Source of the DNA: Saliniplasma sp046497075
Lineage (GTDB): Archaea > Thermoplasmatota > Thermoplasmata > Halarchaeoplasmatales > Halarchaeoplasmataceae
Assembly (NCBI GenBank): GCA_046497075.1
Contig: JAWOGF010000039.1
Coordinates: forward strand, 1 to 9,502
DNA: 9,502 nt
Direction: 5' to 3'
The notes under the pieces are model-generated. The model saw nothing but the letters and a program-made list of their open reading frames with translations. It did not search any database and was not told where the DNA came from. A program made the position numbers and the translations under genes. Shown piece after piece: positions 1 through 7,315 of this stretch (the stretch's first letter is position 1; each line of letters begins with the position of its first letter).

Positions 1-2399
1 ACGTGTTCTACCCCTGGGGTTTCGATGACAACGGTATAGCCACTGAACTGTACGTAAAAAACGAGACGGGAGTGGACCCCAAAGATGTGGGACGGGAGAA
101 GTTCATAGATCTGTGTTTAAAGGAGAGTAAGAAGTTAGAAGACGATCTAGAAAGAAAATGGAAAAGGGTCGGGACTTTCCCAGATTACGATATATTCTAC
201 CGCACCATCGATGAACGTTCCAGGAAGACGTCACAGAGATCTTTCATCGAATTGTATAATATGGGAAGAGAATATAGAAAAGAGGCTCCTACGTTATGGT
301 GTCCTCATTGTGAAACCGCCATATCACAGGTCGAGACCGAAGACCTAGAGAAGGGAGGCTTGTTCAACAATATAACCTTCGATGTTAAAGAAGGCGGTCA
401 TCTAACGATCTCAACGACTAGACCGGAACTGCTCCCGGCATGTGTCGCAGTGTTCGTTCACCCTGATGACAAACAAAATTCTCATCTCATAGGAAAGACC
501 GCTATCGTACCCCTTTTCGAACAGGAAGTACCGATATTAGAGGACGACAAAGTCGATATGGAGACCGGTACGGGGGTGGTGATGTGCTGTACGTTCGGTG
601 ACCAAACCGATATAGACTGGTGGTACGCCCATGATCTACCTCTCAGGATCGCCATCGATGAAACAGGTCATATGACGGATAAGGCCGATGAATATTCAGG
701 TTTAGACGTACATGAAGCTAGAAAACAGATCTTAGAAGACCTAAAATATTCTGACAAGTTAGGTGAACAGTGGGAGATCACTCACGATGTCAACGTTCAC
801 GAAAGATGTGACACCCCTATCGAATTCTTAGTCACTAAACAGTGGTTCATCAAGTATCTAGACCTTACGGACAAATACCTAGAGGTTGGAGAGGACTTGA
901 ATTGGTATCCAGAACATATGAAGGTCAGGTACGACAACTGGGTAAAATCGCTCAAATGGGACTGGTGTATATCTCGACAAAGATTCCATGGTATCCCTTT
1001 CCCGGTTTGGTACTGTAAGAAATGTGGGGAAGTAAAACTCGCTAAAGATGAACAACTACCCGTCAACCCGCTAGTAGATGAACCTATAGGTAGTTGTAAA
1101 GAATGTGGGGGAAACGAGTTCGAGCCGGAAGAGGATGTTCTAGACACCTGGGCCACCTCTTCTTTGACACCTTACATAGCTACAAGATGGATAGATGACT
1201 CGCAGCTATTCGACAAAGTCTTCCCGTTCACCCTTAGACCACAATCTCATGATATAATCAGTTTCTGGGCATTCAATACCATAGTCAAAAGTTTATTCCA
1301 TTCTGACGAAAAACCGTGGGACGATCTAATGATCCATGGATACTTGATGCTTCCAGGCGGCAAAGCATTCTCATCGTCAAAAGGTATAATCCTTGATCCC
1401 GAAGAGATCGCTGAAGAATATGGTGCCGACGCTATCCGATACCTCAGTGGTTCAAGTAAACCCGGTGAGGACGCGGAGTTCGAGAAGAAGTGGTTGAAAC
1501 GTGGTCAAAGGATCAGAACTAAGTTCTGGAATCTGCAGAAATTCATCGGGAATTCGATCGATAAGAAGATAGAAGATATGCCATGTTTAAAAACCGTAGA
1601 TAGATGGCTGCTGAGTAAATACAGTAAAGTTGTTAAAAATGCCACCAAGTATATGGATGATTATCGGTACGATAAAGCGCTGGAGGAAGTGGAATACTTC
1701 CTGTGGCATGTATTGGCTGACCATTACATCGAGATGATCAAGCACCGAGTGTATAACAAAAAGGATGAAGCTGCCGAATTCACCCTGTATAACGTGGGTT
1801 TGGGTTTGACGAAGATGTTAGCCCCGATCATGTGTTTCGTCACCGAGGAAGTTTACCATCAAAATTATAAGGGATTCGAAGGAAAAGAGAGTATACATAT
1901 CACCTCATGGCCTGAAGAAATTCTTATCGATGAAGAAGCTGAAACTCAAGGAGAGATCATAAAAGATATCATCGCTGAAGTTAGGAACTGGAAGTCTGAA
2001 AAAGGCATACCATTGAACGAAGAGATAGGCGATTTAAAGATCATCAGTTCTGCATCGGGTATCATAGAAAACGAAGAAGATATTCTGAACACGGTCAAAG
2101 CGAGGAAATTGAGTTTGATCGGATGGGATGAGATCGAAGAAAAGGCAACTGAAGTGATCCCGGATTACTCGGTTATCGGTCCTAAGTTTAAAGACAAGGC
2201 CAACCAGATAGTTAAACACTTAAAATCATCAGATCCCGTTAAAGTTTCAAAAGCGCTAGAATCCGATGGCTACGAACTTTCAATAGACGGTGAAACTCAC
2301 GTGATCACTAGCGAGGAAGTCGATATCCGAAAGTCTAAGGTCCATGAGGGTGAGGAAGTAGAAACCATCGAGATGGAAAACGTTGTGGTCTTGCTGTAG
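1..2399 (+). CDS. valS: Valyl-tRNA synthetase, archaeal type, 5' end cut off by window edge
   Basis: Class Ia aminoacyl-tRNA synthetase that charges tRNA-Val with valine in the cytoplasm and edits mischarged threonine. The frame is open at the left edge, so the apparent GTG at base 3 is an internal valine codon; the N-terminus with the HIGH motif, probably some 75-85 residues, is missing. Residues below count from base 3. Seen: the VFYPWGFDDNG block at the start; a CPHC zinc knuckle (C100, C103); the editing-domain TTRPE motif (138-142) and the GTGVVM block; the CISRQRFHGIPFPVW block followed by a zinc ribbon (C338, C341, C365, C368); DTWATSS (381-387); a variant KMSKS loop reading KAFSSSKG, with its last lysine at 460; then an all-helical anticodon-binding domain and a roughly 150-residue C-terminal extension. 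WATSS and CISRQ separate it from IleRS and LeuRS. The stop is TAG, 8 bases from the converging zinc-finger gene. Identity is very secure. Confidence 0.96.
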   Translation, partial: VFYPWGFDDNGIATELYVKNETGVDPKDVGREKFIDLCLKESKKLEDDLERKWKRVGTFPDYDIFYRTIDERSRKTSQRSFIELYNMGREYRKEAPTLWCPHCETAISQVETEDLEKGGLFNNITFDVKEGGHLTISTTRPELLPACVAVFVHPDDKQNSHLIGKTAIVPLFEQEVPILEDDKVDMETGTGVVMCCTFGDQTDIDWWYAHDLPLRIAIDETGHMTDKADEYSGLDVHEARKQILEDLKYSDKLGEQWEITHDVNVHERCDTPIEFLVTKQWFIKYLDLTDKYLEVGEDLNWYPEHMKVRYDNWVKSLKWDWCISRQRFHGIPFPVWYCKKCGEVKLAKDEQLPVNPLVDEPIGSCKECGGNEFEPEEDVLDTWATSSLTPYIATRWIDDSQLFDKVFPFTLRPQSHDIISFWAFNTIVKSLFHSDEKPWDDLMIHGYLMLPGGKAFSSSKGIILDPEEIAEEYGADAIRYLSGSSKPGEDAEFEKKWLKRGQRIRTKFWNLQKFIGNSIDKKIEDMPCLKTVDRWLLSKYSKVVKNATKYMDDYRYDKALEEVEYFLWHVLADHYIEMIKHRVYNKKDEAAEFTLYNVGLGLTKMLAPIMCFVTEEVYHQNYKGFEGKESIHITSWPEEILIDEEAETQGEIIKDIIAEVRNWKSEKGIPLNEEIGDLKIISSASGIIENEEDILNTVKARKLSLIGWDEIEEKATEVIPDYSVIGPKFKDKANQIVKHLKSSDPVKVSKALESDGYELSIDGETHVITSEEVDIRKSKVHEGEEVETIEMENVVVLL

Positions 2400-2407
2400 A
2401 AGTTAAA

Positions 2408-2593
2408 TCAACTGTACACATCATCCTCGTCATATTCTATCTTCTTTTTCTCAGATTGTTCGTTCATCTTCCCCTTTCTGCAATGTGCACATACACCCTC
2501 TAATAAATGTTCGTCACATGTAGCCAACCCACATATACTACAGGACCTTTTGGTTGATTTTCCACATATATGACATCCACTCAGCATCTCCAT
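2408..2593 (-). CDS. Small HIT-like zinc-finger protein (61 aa)
   Basis: A tiny, probably cytoplasmic protein that is mostly one metal-binding module. From ATG 2593 the ligands are C7-x2-C10-x7-C18-x2-C21-x4-C26-x2-H29-x5-C35-x2-C38, eight residues spaced as in the HIT/treble-clef cross-brace zinc fingers that bind two Zn ions. A lysine-rich stretch and a strongly acidic tail (DEDD near the end) follow. Such fingers mediate protein or RNA contacts in other families; the partner here is unknown. The longest frame starts at TTG 2611, but ATG 2593 (or ATG 2587) is preferred: a TATA-like box at 2627-2634 would place transcription start near 2604, giving a leader of only about 10 bases. The gene converges on valS and diverges from the C25 peptidase gene. 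The regular cysteine spacing and an own promoter argue that it is real rather than a shadow frame. Function is unassigned. Confidence 0.8.
   Translation of the reverse strand: MEMLSGCHICGKSTKRSCSICGLATCDEHLLEGVCAHCRKGKMNEQSEKKKIEYDEDDVYS
2442..2452 (+). terminator. Possible T-rich termination tract for valS inside the antisense of the zinc-finger gene
   Basis: TTCTTTTTCTC lies about 45 bases after the valS stop. It is also simply the complement of the lysine codons in the zinc-finger tail, so coding alone could explain it. With only 8 bases between the two stops, valS transcription must end within the opposing gene, and this is the first T-rich stretch met. Confidence 0.3.
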
Positions 2594-2626
2594 CTTATCA
2601 AGCCCTATCAATAATAGTTATCAAGG

Positions 2627-2634
2627 AATAAATA
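2627..2634 (-). promoter_or_regulatory. TATA box of the zinc-finger gene
   Basis: Read on the minus strand this is TATTTATT, about 35-40 bases ahead of ATG 2593. The usual 25-26 base distance from box centre to start site predicts a very short leader, which supports the downstream ATG over TTG 2611. The inverted repeat at 2635-2650 directly abuts it on the upstream (BRE) side. Predicted from pattern only. Confidence 0.5.
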
Positions 2635-2655
2635 GTTTGTTCTCACAAACGAGAA
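2635..2655. promoter_or_regulatory. Interlocked inverted repeats, candidate operator in divergent promoter
   Basis: Two overlapping dyads are visible. The first has perfect 6-base arms, GTTTGT (2635-2640) and ACAAAC (2645-2650), around TCTC. The second has perfect 5-base arms, TTCTC (2640-2644) and GAGAA (2651-2655), around ACAAAC. The block touches the upstream edge of the minus-strand TATA box and ends 15 bases before the plus-strand TATA box. Both predicted transcripts start outside it, so it would act as DNA (a regulator site) rather than as an RNA hairpin. A binding protein there could block TFB at the zinc-finger promoter and stand in an activator position for the peptidase promoter. 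That role is inference. Confidence 0.4.
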
Positions 2656-2670
2656 TAAGCGTAGATAAGG

Positions 2671-2684
2671 TATATATATATTTA
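2671..2684 (+). promoter_or_regulatory. TATA box of the C25 peptidase gene
   Basis: An uninterrupted TATATATATATTTA tract, preceded by the purine-rich GATAAGG (2664-2670) as a possible BRE. Its centre is about 40 bases before ATG 2718, which predicts a start site near 2703 and a leader of about 15 bases. The G-run AAGGGG at 2702-2706 could be a weak Shine-Dalgarno about 11 bases ahead of the ATG, but it lies at the predicted transcript edge. Confidence 0.6.
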
Positions 2685-2717
2685 GTTTATAATGGAAAGT
2701 GAAGGGGTCGTAACTAT

Positions 2718-5700
2718 ATGGACAATAAAAAGGCCGTAACTCTCTTTGTGGCTATTTTTTTAGTGATGTCTCTCTTTACTGTGGGCAGTATTACTTCCAC
2801 CGAGAAAAGTGAAGAGAAAATGAGTGAAGCGGATTACATTAACCGGAGATTTGATTTCTCTGAACCACGACTGGTGAAGAATGGGGGGAAATTCGAATTT
2901 GAATACGAGGAAGGACATCCTTTGATCAAAGACGGAGCACCACCTCTACCTGTTTTTACTTCCGAGATCATAATACCATATCAGAAAAAAGTGACGGACG
3001 TAGATGTTGAGTTCGAAGGGAAGGAATTGCTAGCAAGGGATATCAGCTTGGAAAAAACGAAAGTGAAGGTTTTGTGCGAAGATTTAGGCGAAGATAAAAT
3101 AGACGAGAGCTTTTCTGAATCCGAGTATCCGAAAAACAAAGTGGATCATGACATTTTCAAGATACGGGGCTACCAAGTGATGTCGATAAGGCTAATCCCT
3201 TTTGAATATTATCCAGAAAGGGGTAACGTATGGAACTTCGACTCGGCCGAAGTGAATATTGAACTAAAGGATTCAGAGAAGAACAGTGATCTCTACCGCG
3301 GACTTCCAAGAGACCGAAAGATGATCAACGACATGGTGGAAAGTCCGGACGATGTAGTTCTTTCAAGCTATCCTGACGCTGAGCCGAGCAATACTCTACA
3401 AACAACAGAGTATCTGATGATCACCACTTCTGCTTTAGAATCCAGTTTCCAGACTCTTATAGATCATAAAGAGTCCCGCGGCGTTTCTACCTCAGTCGAA
3501 CTCGTCTCCGATATAGAATCAAACTATAACGGAGTTGATACCCAGGAAAAGATCCGGAACTGTATAAAAGACTACTATAATAACGAGGGTACTACATTTG
3601 TAGCCTTAGCTGGGGATACTACTGATGAATCAGGTAATGATATCGTTCCCCATCGAGGTTTATATGCAGATTCGTCTAGTGGGGGCGGATGCGAGGATGA
3701 GGTGCCAAGTGATTATTATTTTGCCGGACTCGACGGAGATTGGAATGCTAACGGTAACGACGTATATGGAGAATGGGCAGACGAGCCGGACTGGGGTATG
3801 GAAGTATGGGTAGGGAGGATACCTGCCCAAGATACCACCGAAGCCGATACCCTTATCGATAAGATCATCACGTGGGAAAACGGTGACCGCACCAAACAGC
3901 AGTACAGTATCTGCCAGGATGATTCAGGCAATTTAGGAGATTTCAAAAATAATAAAGAACAGGATACATCTTACTCCGATGCAGTTCACAACATCATACC
4001 TTCAGATTGGTCGATCAATACTGATTATGAATCAGAGACAGGGGGTAATTCCGTGCAGATGTATCATGACGGTATCTCTGGAAGCTCAAGTGGGGGTACT
4101 CCACCTATGTTCGTTAACCATGCTGGTCACGGCAGTCCGACCGGCTATGAAATCGGTGGAACATATTATACGGAGAGTGAGGTCTCCTCCCTTTCAAATG
4201 ATTGGTATCCTATTCAGGCATCGATTGCCTGTACCTCGGGGACTTTCGACGGAAGAGACAACAATCAAGGCTCCTATACATCTGATAGAGATTGCTTAGC
4301 CGAAGAATTCCTCAAGCATCCAAATGGTGGTTTAGTTGCTACCTTCATGAACACTAGATATGGACTAGGAACTCAGGATGGAGCAACCGGTCTGTCTGGG
4401 GCCATAGATACTAGATTATATCACGGAGTATTCACAGAGGAGTACAATAATTTAGGGCATGCAGCTCAGTGGGCTAGGATGAGTTACATCCAGGAGCAGG
4501 GTGAAGACGAGTTTGCTAGATGGTCCACCCAGGCTATGAATCTTCTTGGCGACCCCGAGATGCCCGTTCTAAATGACGTTACTTCTGATGGAGTGATATC
4601 TCTAGATAGAGATAAATATGCTGGTGAAGATGTTGTTGAAGCTACCGTTATGGACGCAGATCTAGAGGGGACAAGTTCTATAGATATAGATATAATGAGT
4701 GATACGGAGACGACGCCGGAGACGGTAACCTTGAGTGAGATATCTACAGGTTCATCTGAATTCCAAGGCTCGATCGAGATCTCTGAGACAGACCAGGATG
4801 GGGTTCTTCATGTTTCTCACGGAGATATAATCACTGCGGAGTACGTAGATGCTGATACAGGTGATGGATCAGGTGAAACAAAGGAATCTACAGCTTCAGT
4901 AGATGCGGAACCACCTAGTGTAATCTCGAGCGATCCTTCGGACGGTGAGACAGAAGTATCTATAGATCTTGACAATATATACGTGAATTTTTCAGAGGAG
5001 ATCGACAGCTCGACTTTCAACTCCTCAACAGTTTCATTAAGTCCCTCGGTTGAGCACACGATAGAACAGGGTTCGGATGCTTCCAAGTACATGTTACCTG
5101 TAAAGGGTAAAGGAGGAGGTAATGACGCCGAAGGGTCTACGGGAGCTTCAGTCTATGGTGATTATAAAGACGCTCAAGGATTCATACCTTCCGACAGCGA
5201 TGATATAACTGAAGTGGAACTGTACATGCTTAAAGAGGGTTCTCCTCCGGGAGACTGTGTAGTTGAGATAATCGATAGTCCGCCTGATGGTAACGCCCTA
5301 GGGACCGCTTCGATTTCTCCTTCGGAGATAGGTACAAGTGCTTCTTGGGTGACGGCTGATTTTTCTTCGCCGGTAAGCGTTTCTGCTGGGACCTCGTACG
5401 GTATAAGAGTGCAGCAGGAAGGAGGCCAAGGAGATGAAAGTAACCGTTATAGGGTGATGATATCCGGAGATCAATACGCTGATGGACATTTCCATCAATA
5501 TGATGGAAGTCAATGGAACGAATTTGCAGATTATGACCTTTCCTTCCGATACTCGATGGGATCGCCTCTTCAGGAGGATACATGGTATACAGGTACAGTC
5601 GGTTCTCAGGTAGCAGATAAAGCCGGTAATACGCTGGGGTCTTCTTACGACTTTGAGTTCTATACAGGAACGGAGAACCAGTCTTTTGACATCACTTTGA

Positions 5701-6206
5701 GTTCTAGTGATAACGGTTGGAATTTTGTATCATCCAAACTTATGCCGACGACTACCGACCTGGTATCTATCTTGGAAGATTCTTCTAACGGCATATCAGG
5801 TAGTTACGAGAAGGTGATGTACTACGATGCTGAAACGGACGATTGGATGTCTTACAAAGTAGGCCGGGAAGATCATTTCAATGATCTTGATACTTGGGAC
5901 CGTACAATGGGTATCTGGATACAGATGAATACTGATGACACACTTACCTTGGCGGGATCGGAGCCAGGAACAACCACGATTTCTTTACAGCCAGGATGGA
6001 ATATGATAGGATACCCATCTAATTCAGACGAAACGGCAAGTTCCATACTGCCCCAAGAGGTAACGAAGATCGGTGTCTTTGACAGGAATGAGGAGTATAA
6101 TATAAAGTATGAAACGGATCTCTCCCAAGTCATCATGACACCCGGAAAGGGTTATTTTGTCTACAATGATGGAAGCGATCCAGTAGACTTTACGATCAGT
6201 TACTGA
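2718..6206 (+). CDS. Secreted C25-family (gingipain-like) cysteine peptidase, multidomain, 1162 aa
   Basis: Predicted exported endopeptidase acting outside the cell on proteins. Domains in order: Sec signal peptide (about 1-27: DNKK, then a hydrophobic run ending near GSITS); an acidic propeptide-like region (about 40-195); the C25 catalytic domain (about 230-616), with the LAGD strand, VGRIPA, the catalytic-type His in NHAGHGSP (H471, H468 nearby), Cys in SIACTSGTFD (C505) and closing LLGDPEMP (609-616). The His-Cys spacing of 34 is close to that in gingipain R. Then come an Ig-like domain (about 620-730), an SbsA-type Ig-like (Big_5) domain beginning at P732, a nested jelly-roll-like 'choice-of-anchor' domain (about 785-945), the rest of Big_5 (about 948-988), and two C-terminal GWN modules (about 993-1085 and 1087-1162). 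There is no C-terminal membrane anchor. Substrate specificity is not readable from sequence. It has its own promoter and a T-tract terminator, so it is probably monocistronic. Confidence 0.9.
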   Translation: MDNKKAVTLFVAIFLVMSLFTVGSITSTEKSEEKMSEADYINRRFDFSEPRLVKNGGKFEFEYEEGHPLIKDGAPPLPVFTSEIIIPYQKKVTDVDVEFEGKELLARDISLEKTKVKVLCEDLGEDKIDESFSESEYPKNKVDHDIFKIRGYQVMSIRLIPFEYYPERGNVWNFDSAEVNIELKDSEKNSDLYRGLPRDRKMINDMVESPDDVVLSSYPDAEPSNTLQTTEYLMITTSALESSFQTLIDHKESRGVSTSVELVSDIESNYNGVDTQEKIRNCIKDYYNNEGTTFVALAGDTTDESGNDIVPHRGLYADSSSGGGCEDEVPSDYYFAGLDGDWNANGNDVYGEWADEPDWGMEVWVGRIPAQDTTEADTLIDKIITWENGDRTKQQYSICQDDSGNLGDFKNNKEQDTSYSDAVHNIIPSDWSINTDYESETGGNSVQMYHDGISGSSSGGTPPMFVNHAGHGSPTGYEIGGTYYTESEVSSLSNDWYPIQASIACTSGTFDGRDNNQGSYTSDRDCLAEEFLKHPNGGLVATFMNTRYGLGTQDGATGLSGAIDTRLYHGVFTEEYNNLGHAAQWARMSYIQEQGEDEFARWSTQAMNLLGDPEMPVLNDVTSDGVISLDRDKYAGEDVVEATVMDADLEGTSSIDIDIMSDTETTPETVTLSEISTGSSEFQGSIEISETDQDGVLHVSHGDIITAEYVDADTGDGSGETKESTASVDAEPPSVISSDPSDGETEVSIDLDNIYVNFSEEIDSSTFNSSTVSLSPSVEHTIEQGSDASKYMLPVKGKGGGNDAEGSTGASVYGDYKDAQGFIPSDSDDITEVELYMLKEGSPPGDCVVEIIDSPPDGNALGTASISPSEIGTSASWVTADFSSPVSVSAGTSYGIRVQQEGGQGDESNRYRVMISGDQYADGHFHQYDGSQWNEFADYDLSFRYSMGSPLQEDTWYTGTVGSQVADKAGNTLGSSYDFEFYTGTENQSFDITLSSSDNGWNFVSSKLMPTTTDLVSILEDSSNGISGSYEKVMYYDAETDDWMSYKVGREDHFNDLDTWDRTMGIWIQMNTDDTLTLAGSEPGTTTISLQPGWNMIGYPSNSDETASSILPQEVTKIGVFDRNEEYNIKYETDLSQVIMTPGKGYFVYNDGSDPVDFTISY

Positions 6207-6225
6207 ATACCCAAAAAAATCTTCT

Positions 6226-6252
6226 ATATTTTTCTATTTTTATTATTTTTTT
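6226..6252 (+). terminator. T-tract terminator after the C25 peptidase gene
   Basis: Three successive T-runs (6229-6233, 6237-6241, 6246-6252) begin about 20 bases after the TGA stop, with no GC-rich hairpin ahead of them. Oligo-T stretches alone terminate archaeal RNA polymerase. The placement between a long gene and a new promoter fits. Confidence 0.65.
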
Positions 6253-6268
6253 AAACCCCTACCAAAAT

Positions 6269-6280
6269 ATTATTTATTAC
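6269..6280 (+). promoter_or_regulatory. TATA box of the zinc-ribbon membrane protein gene
   Basis: ATTATTTATTAC-type A/T-rich box centred near 6274, about 40 bases before GTG 6314. It predicts a start site near 6299-6300, so the transcript would begin just before the Shine-Dalgarno at 6301. Confidence 0.5.
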
Positions 6281-6300
6281 TTCAATATTACTGTAGAAAA

Positions 6301-6306
6301 GGTGAT
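6301..6306 (+). promoter_or_regulatory. Shine-Dalgarno site GGTGAT that fixes the start at GTG 6314
   Basis: GGTGAT matches the complement of the archaeal 16S 3' end. It lies 7 bases ahead of GTG 6314 and overlaps the earlier GTG at 6302, so the longer frame beginning at 6302 would start inside its own ribosome-binding site. TTG 6311, 4 bases away, is a less likely alternative. Confidence 0.65.
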
Positions 6307-6313
6307 CTATTTG

Positions 6314-7264
6314 GTGATATGTCCAAACTGCGGTTCTAGGATACCAGAAGAGGAGAGGGGCGAATTTTGCCCTTACTGTGGATCAAGATTAACAGGGGAC
6401 CGATCTAAAAGTTCTAGTAGTTCGTTTCCACAGGGATTTCAATATTATAAAAGGAAATTAAGTACGTCGGATACCCTCTCTAAAAGTTACGACATATTAA
6501 GGGATAATCTAGGTCCCATATTTATATACTGGATGATCCCTGTTCTGATGATCATTGTCCTAACTTTCATCCAGCAGTATACCCTCATGGAGGCGACAGC
6601 CGTTTTTGAAGAAACTACCGATCTATCAGTGATGTGGGATACAATGATTAGTGTATATACTATAATTATCCCCCTTTCCCTTATCAATACTATTATCCAA
6701 GTGATCTTCATAGGAGGAGTCGTCGGGATGGCAAAAGAAGCTTATCAAATCGGAAGGACTTCCTATAAAACAGGTTTCGAATCTATCAAAAAACATCCTT
6801 TGGGTATTATCGGAGCCAGTATAATCATAACCTTACTAGTCAATGTAGGATTGGTATTATGCCTGATCCCCGGTATCTTGTTTTGCTACTGGTGGCTCTT
6901 TGCCATCCCAATTATAGTTATAGAAGGAAAAAATATCACTGATTCTCTATCTTCAAGTAAAAAATTTGCAAAAGATAACGATACGATAAAGTTCACACTG
7001 GTTCTGGTAGGAGTCATAATACTCATGAATATCATCGGCAGTATCATTTCTATGATCGTTTCCTACCTGATCGCGGGTGAAATTTTCTCATTTTCAGCTG
7101 ATGTCATAATCACTCCAATCATCACAGGTTTGATCACACTCTTAGGCATGAGTTTTATAGGCATCTGTATAACAGTACATTACCTGAAAGGGAGACCTGA
7201 GTCTAGTAAAGAACCTAAAGAACCTAGATATGAGACTCCTCCGCCACCTGATCTTGTGAACTGA
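6314..7264 (+). CDS. Zinc-ribbon plus multi-pass membrane protein (316 aa), unknown function
   Basis: An integral membrane protein with a cytoplasmic N-terminal zinc ribbon. From GTG 6314 the ribbon is C3-x2-C6-x12-C19-x2-C22, the common zinc_ribbon_2 form, starting right at the N-terminus, which also supports this start. A serine-rich linker follows, then about six hydrophobic segments (roughly 67-89, 113-138, 162-186, 187-204, 226-255, 265-289), then a hydrophilic tail with PPPPD. Between the middle segments lies a VIEGKN...SLSSSKKFAKDN stretch, resembling the 'envelope-stress/GPDPase membrane domain' style families in which P-x-V-x-E-G precedes a helix with S-x-K/R. That resemblance is weak and gives no activity. 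No catalytic motif was seen. The gene has its own TATA box and a GGTGAT ribosome site, and ends 51 bases before amrS, so the two could be co-transcribed. The longest frame (from 6302) would add four residues. Confidence 0.82.
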   Translation: MICPNCGSRIPEEERGEFCPYCGSRLTGDRSKSSSSSFPQGFQYYKRKLSTSDTLSKSYDILRDNLGPIFIYWMIPVLMIIVLTFIQQYTLMEATAVFEETTDLSVMWDTMISVYTIIIPLSLINTIIQVIFIGGVVGMAKEAYQIGRTSYKTGFESIKKHPLGIIGASIIITLLVNVGLVLCLIPGILFCYWWLFAIPIIVIEGKNITDSLSSSKKFAKDNDTIKFTLVLVGVIILMNIIGSIISMIVSYLIAGEIFSFSADVIITPIITGLITLLGMSFIGICITVHYLKGRPESSKEPKEPRYETPPPPDLVN

Positions 7265-7315
7265 TGAAATGGCTTTCCAAAACATATTAGTAGATTGATA
7301 GAAGTGTTAAAGAAT

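Noticed and set aside
797..1156. 119-codon minus-strand frame inside valS
   Set aside because: Lies wholly within the strongly conserved valS coding region, has a serine-rich composition typical of an antisense shadow, and no promoter or ribosome site.
2671..2684. TATA dinucleotide run considered as a simple repeat
   Set aside because: Position relative to the peptidase start and the purine-rich element before it fit a TATA box better than an independent repeat.
2692..2739. Out-of-frame 15-codon ORF starting upstream of the peptidase gene
   Set aside because: The predicted transcript starts near 2703, after this ATG, so it is probably not transcribed; no ribosome site.
5230..5583. Minus-strand frames (5230-5583 and 5298-5513) inside the peptidase gene
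   Set aside because: Antisense to a clearly protein-coding beta-sandwich domain; basic, low-complexity translation with no recognisable motif.
7264..7290. Eight-codon ORF whose ATG overlaps the stop of the membrane protein gene (TGATG)
   Set aside because: Looks like translational coupling but ends after eight codons with no conserved content; amrS starts further on.
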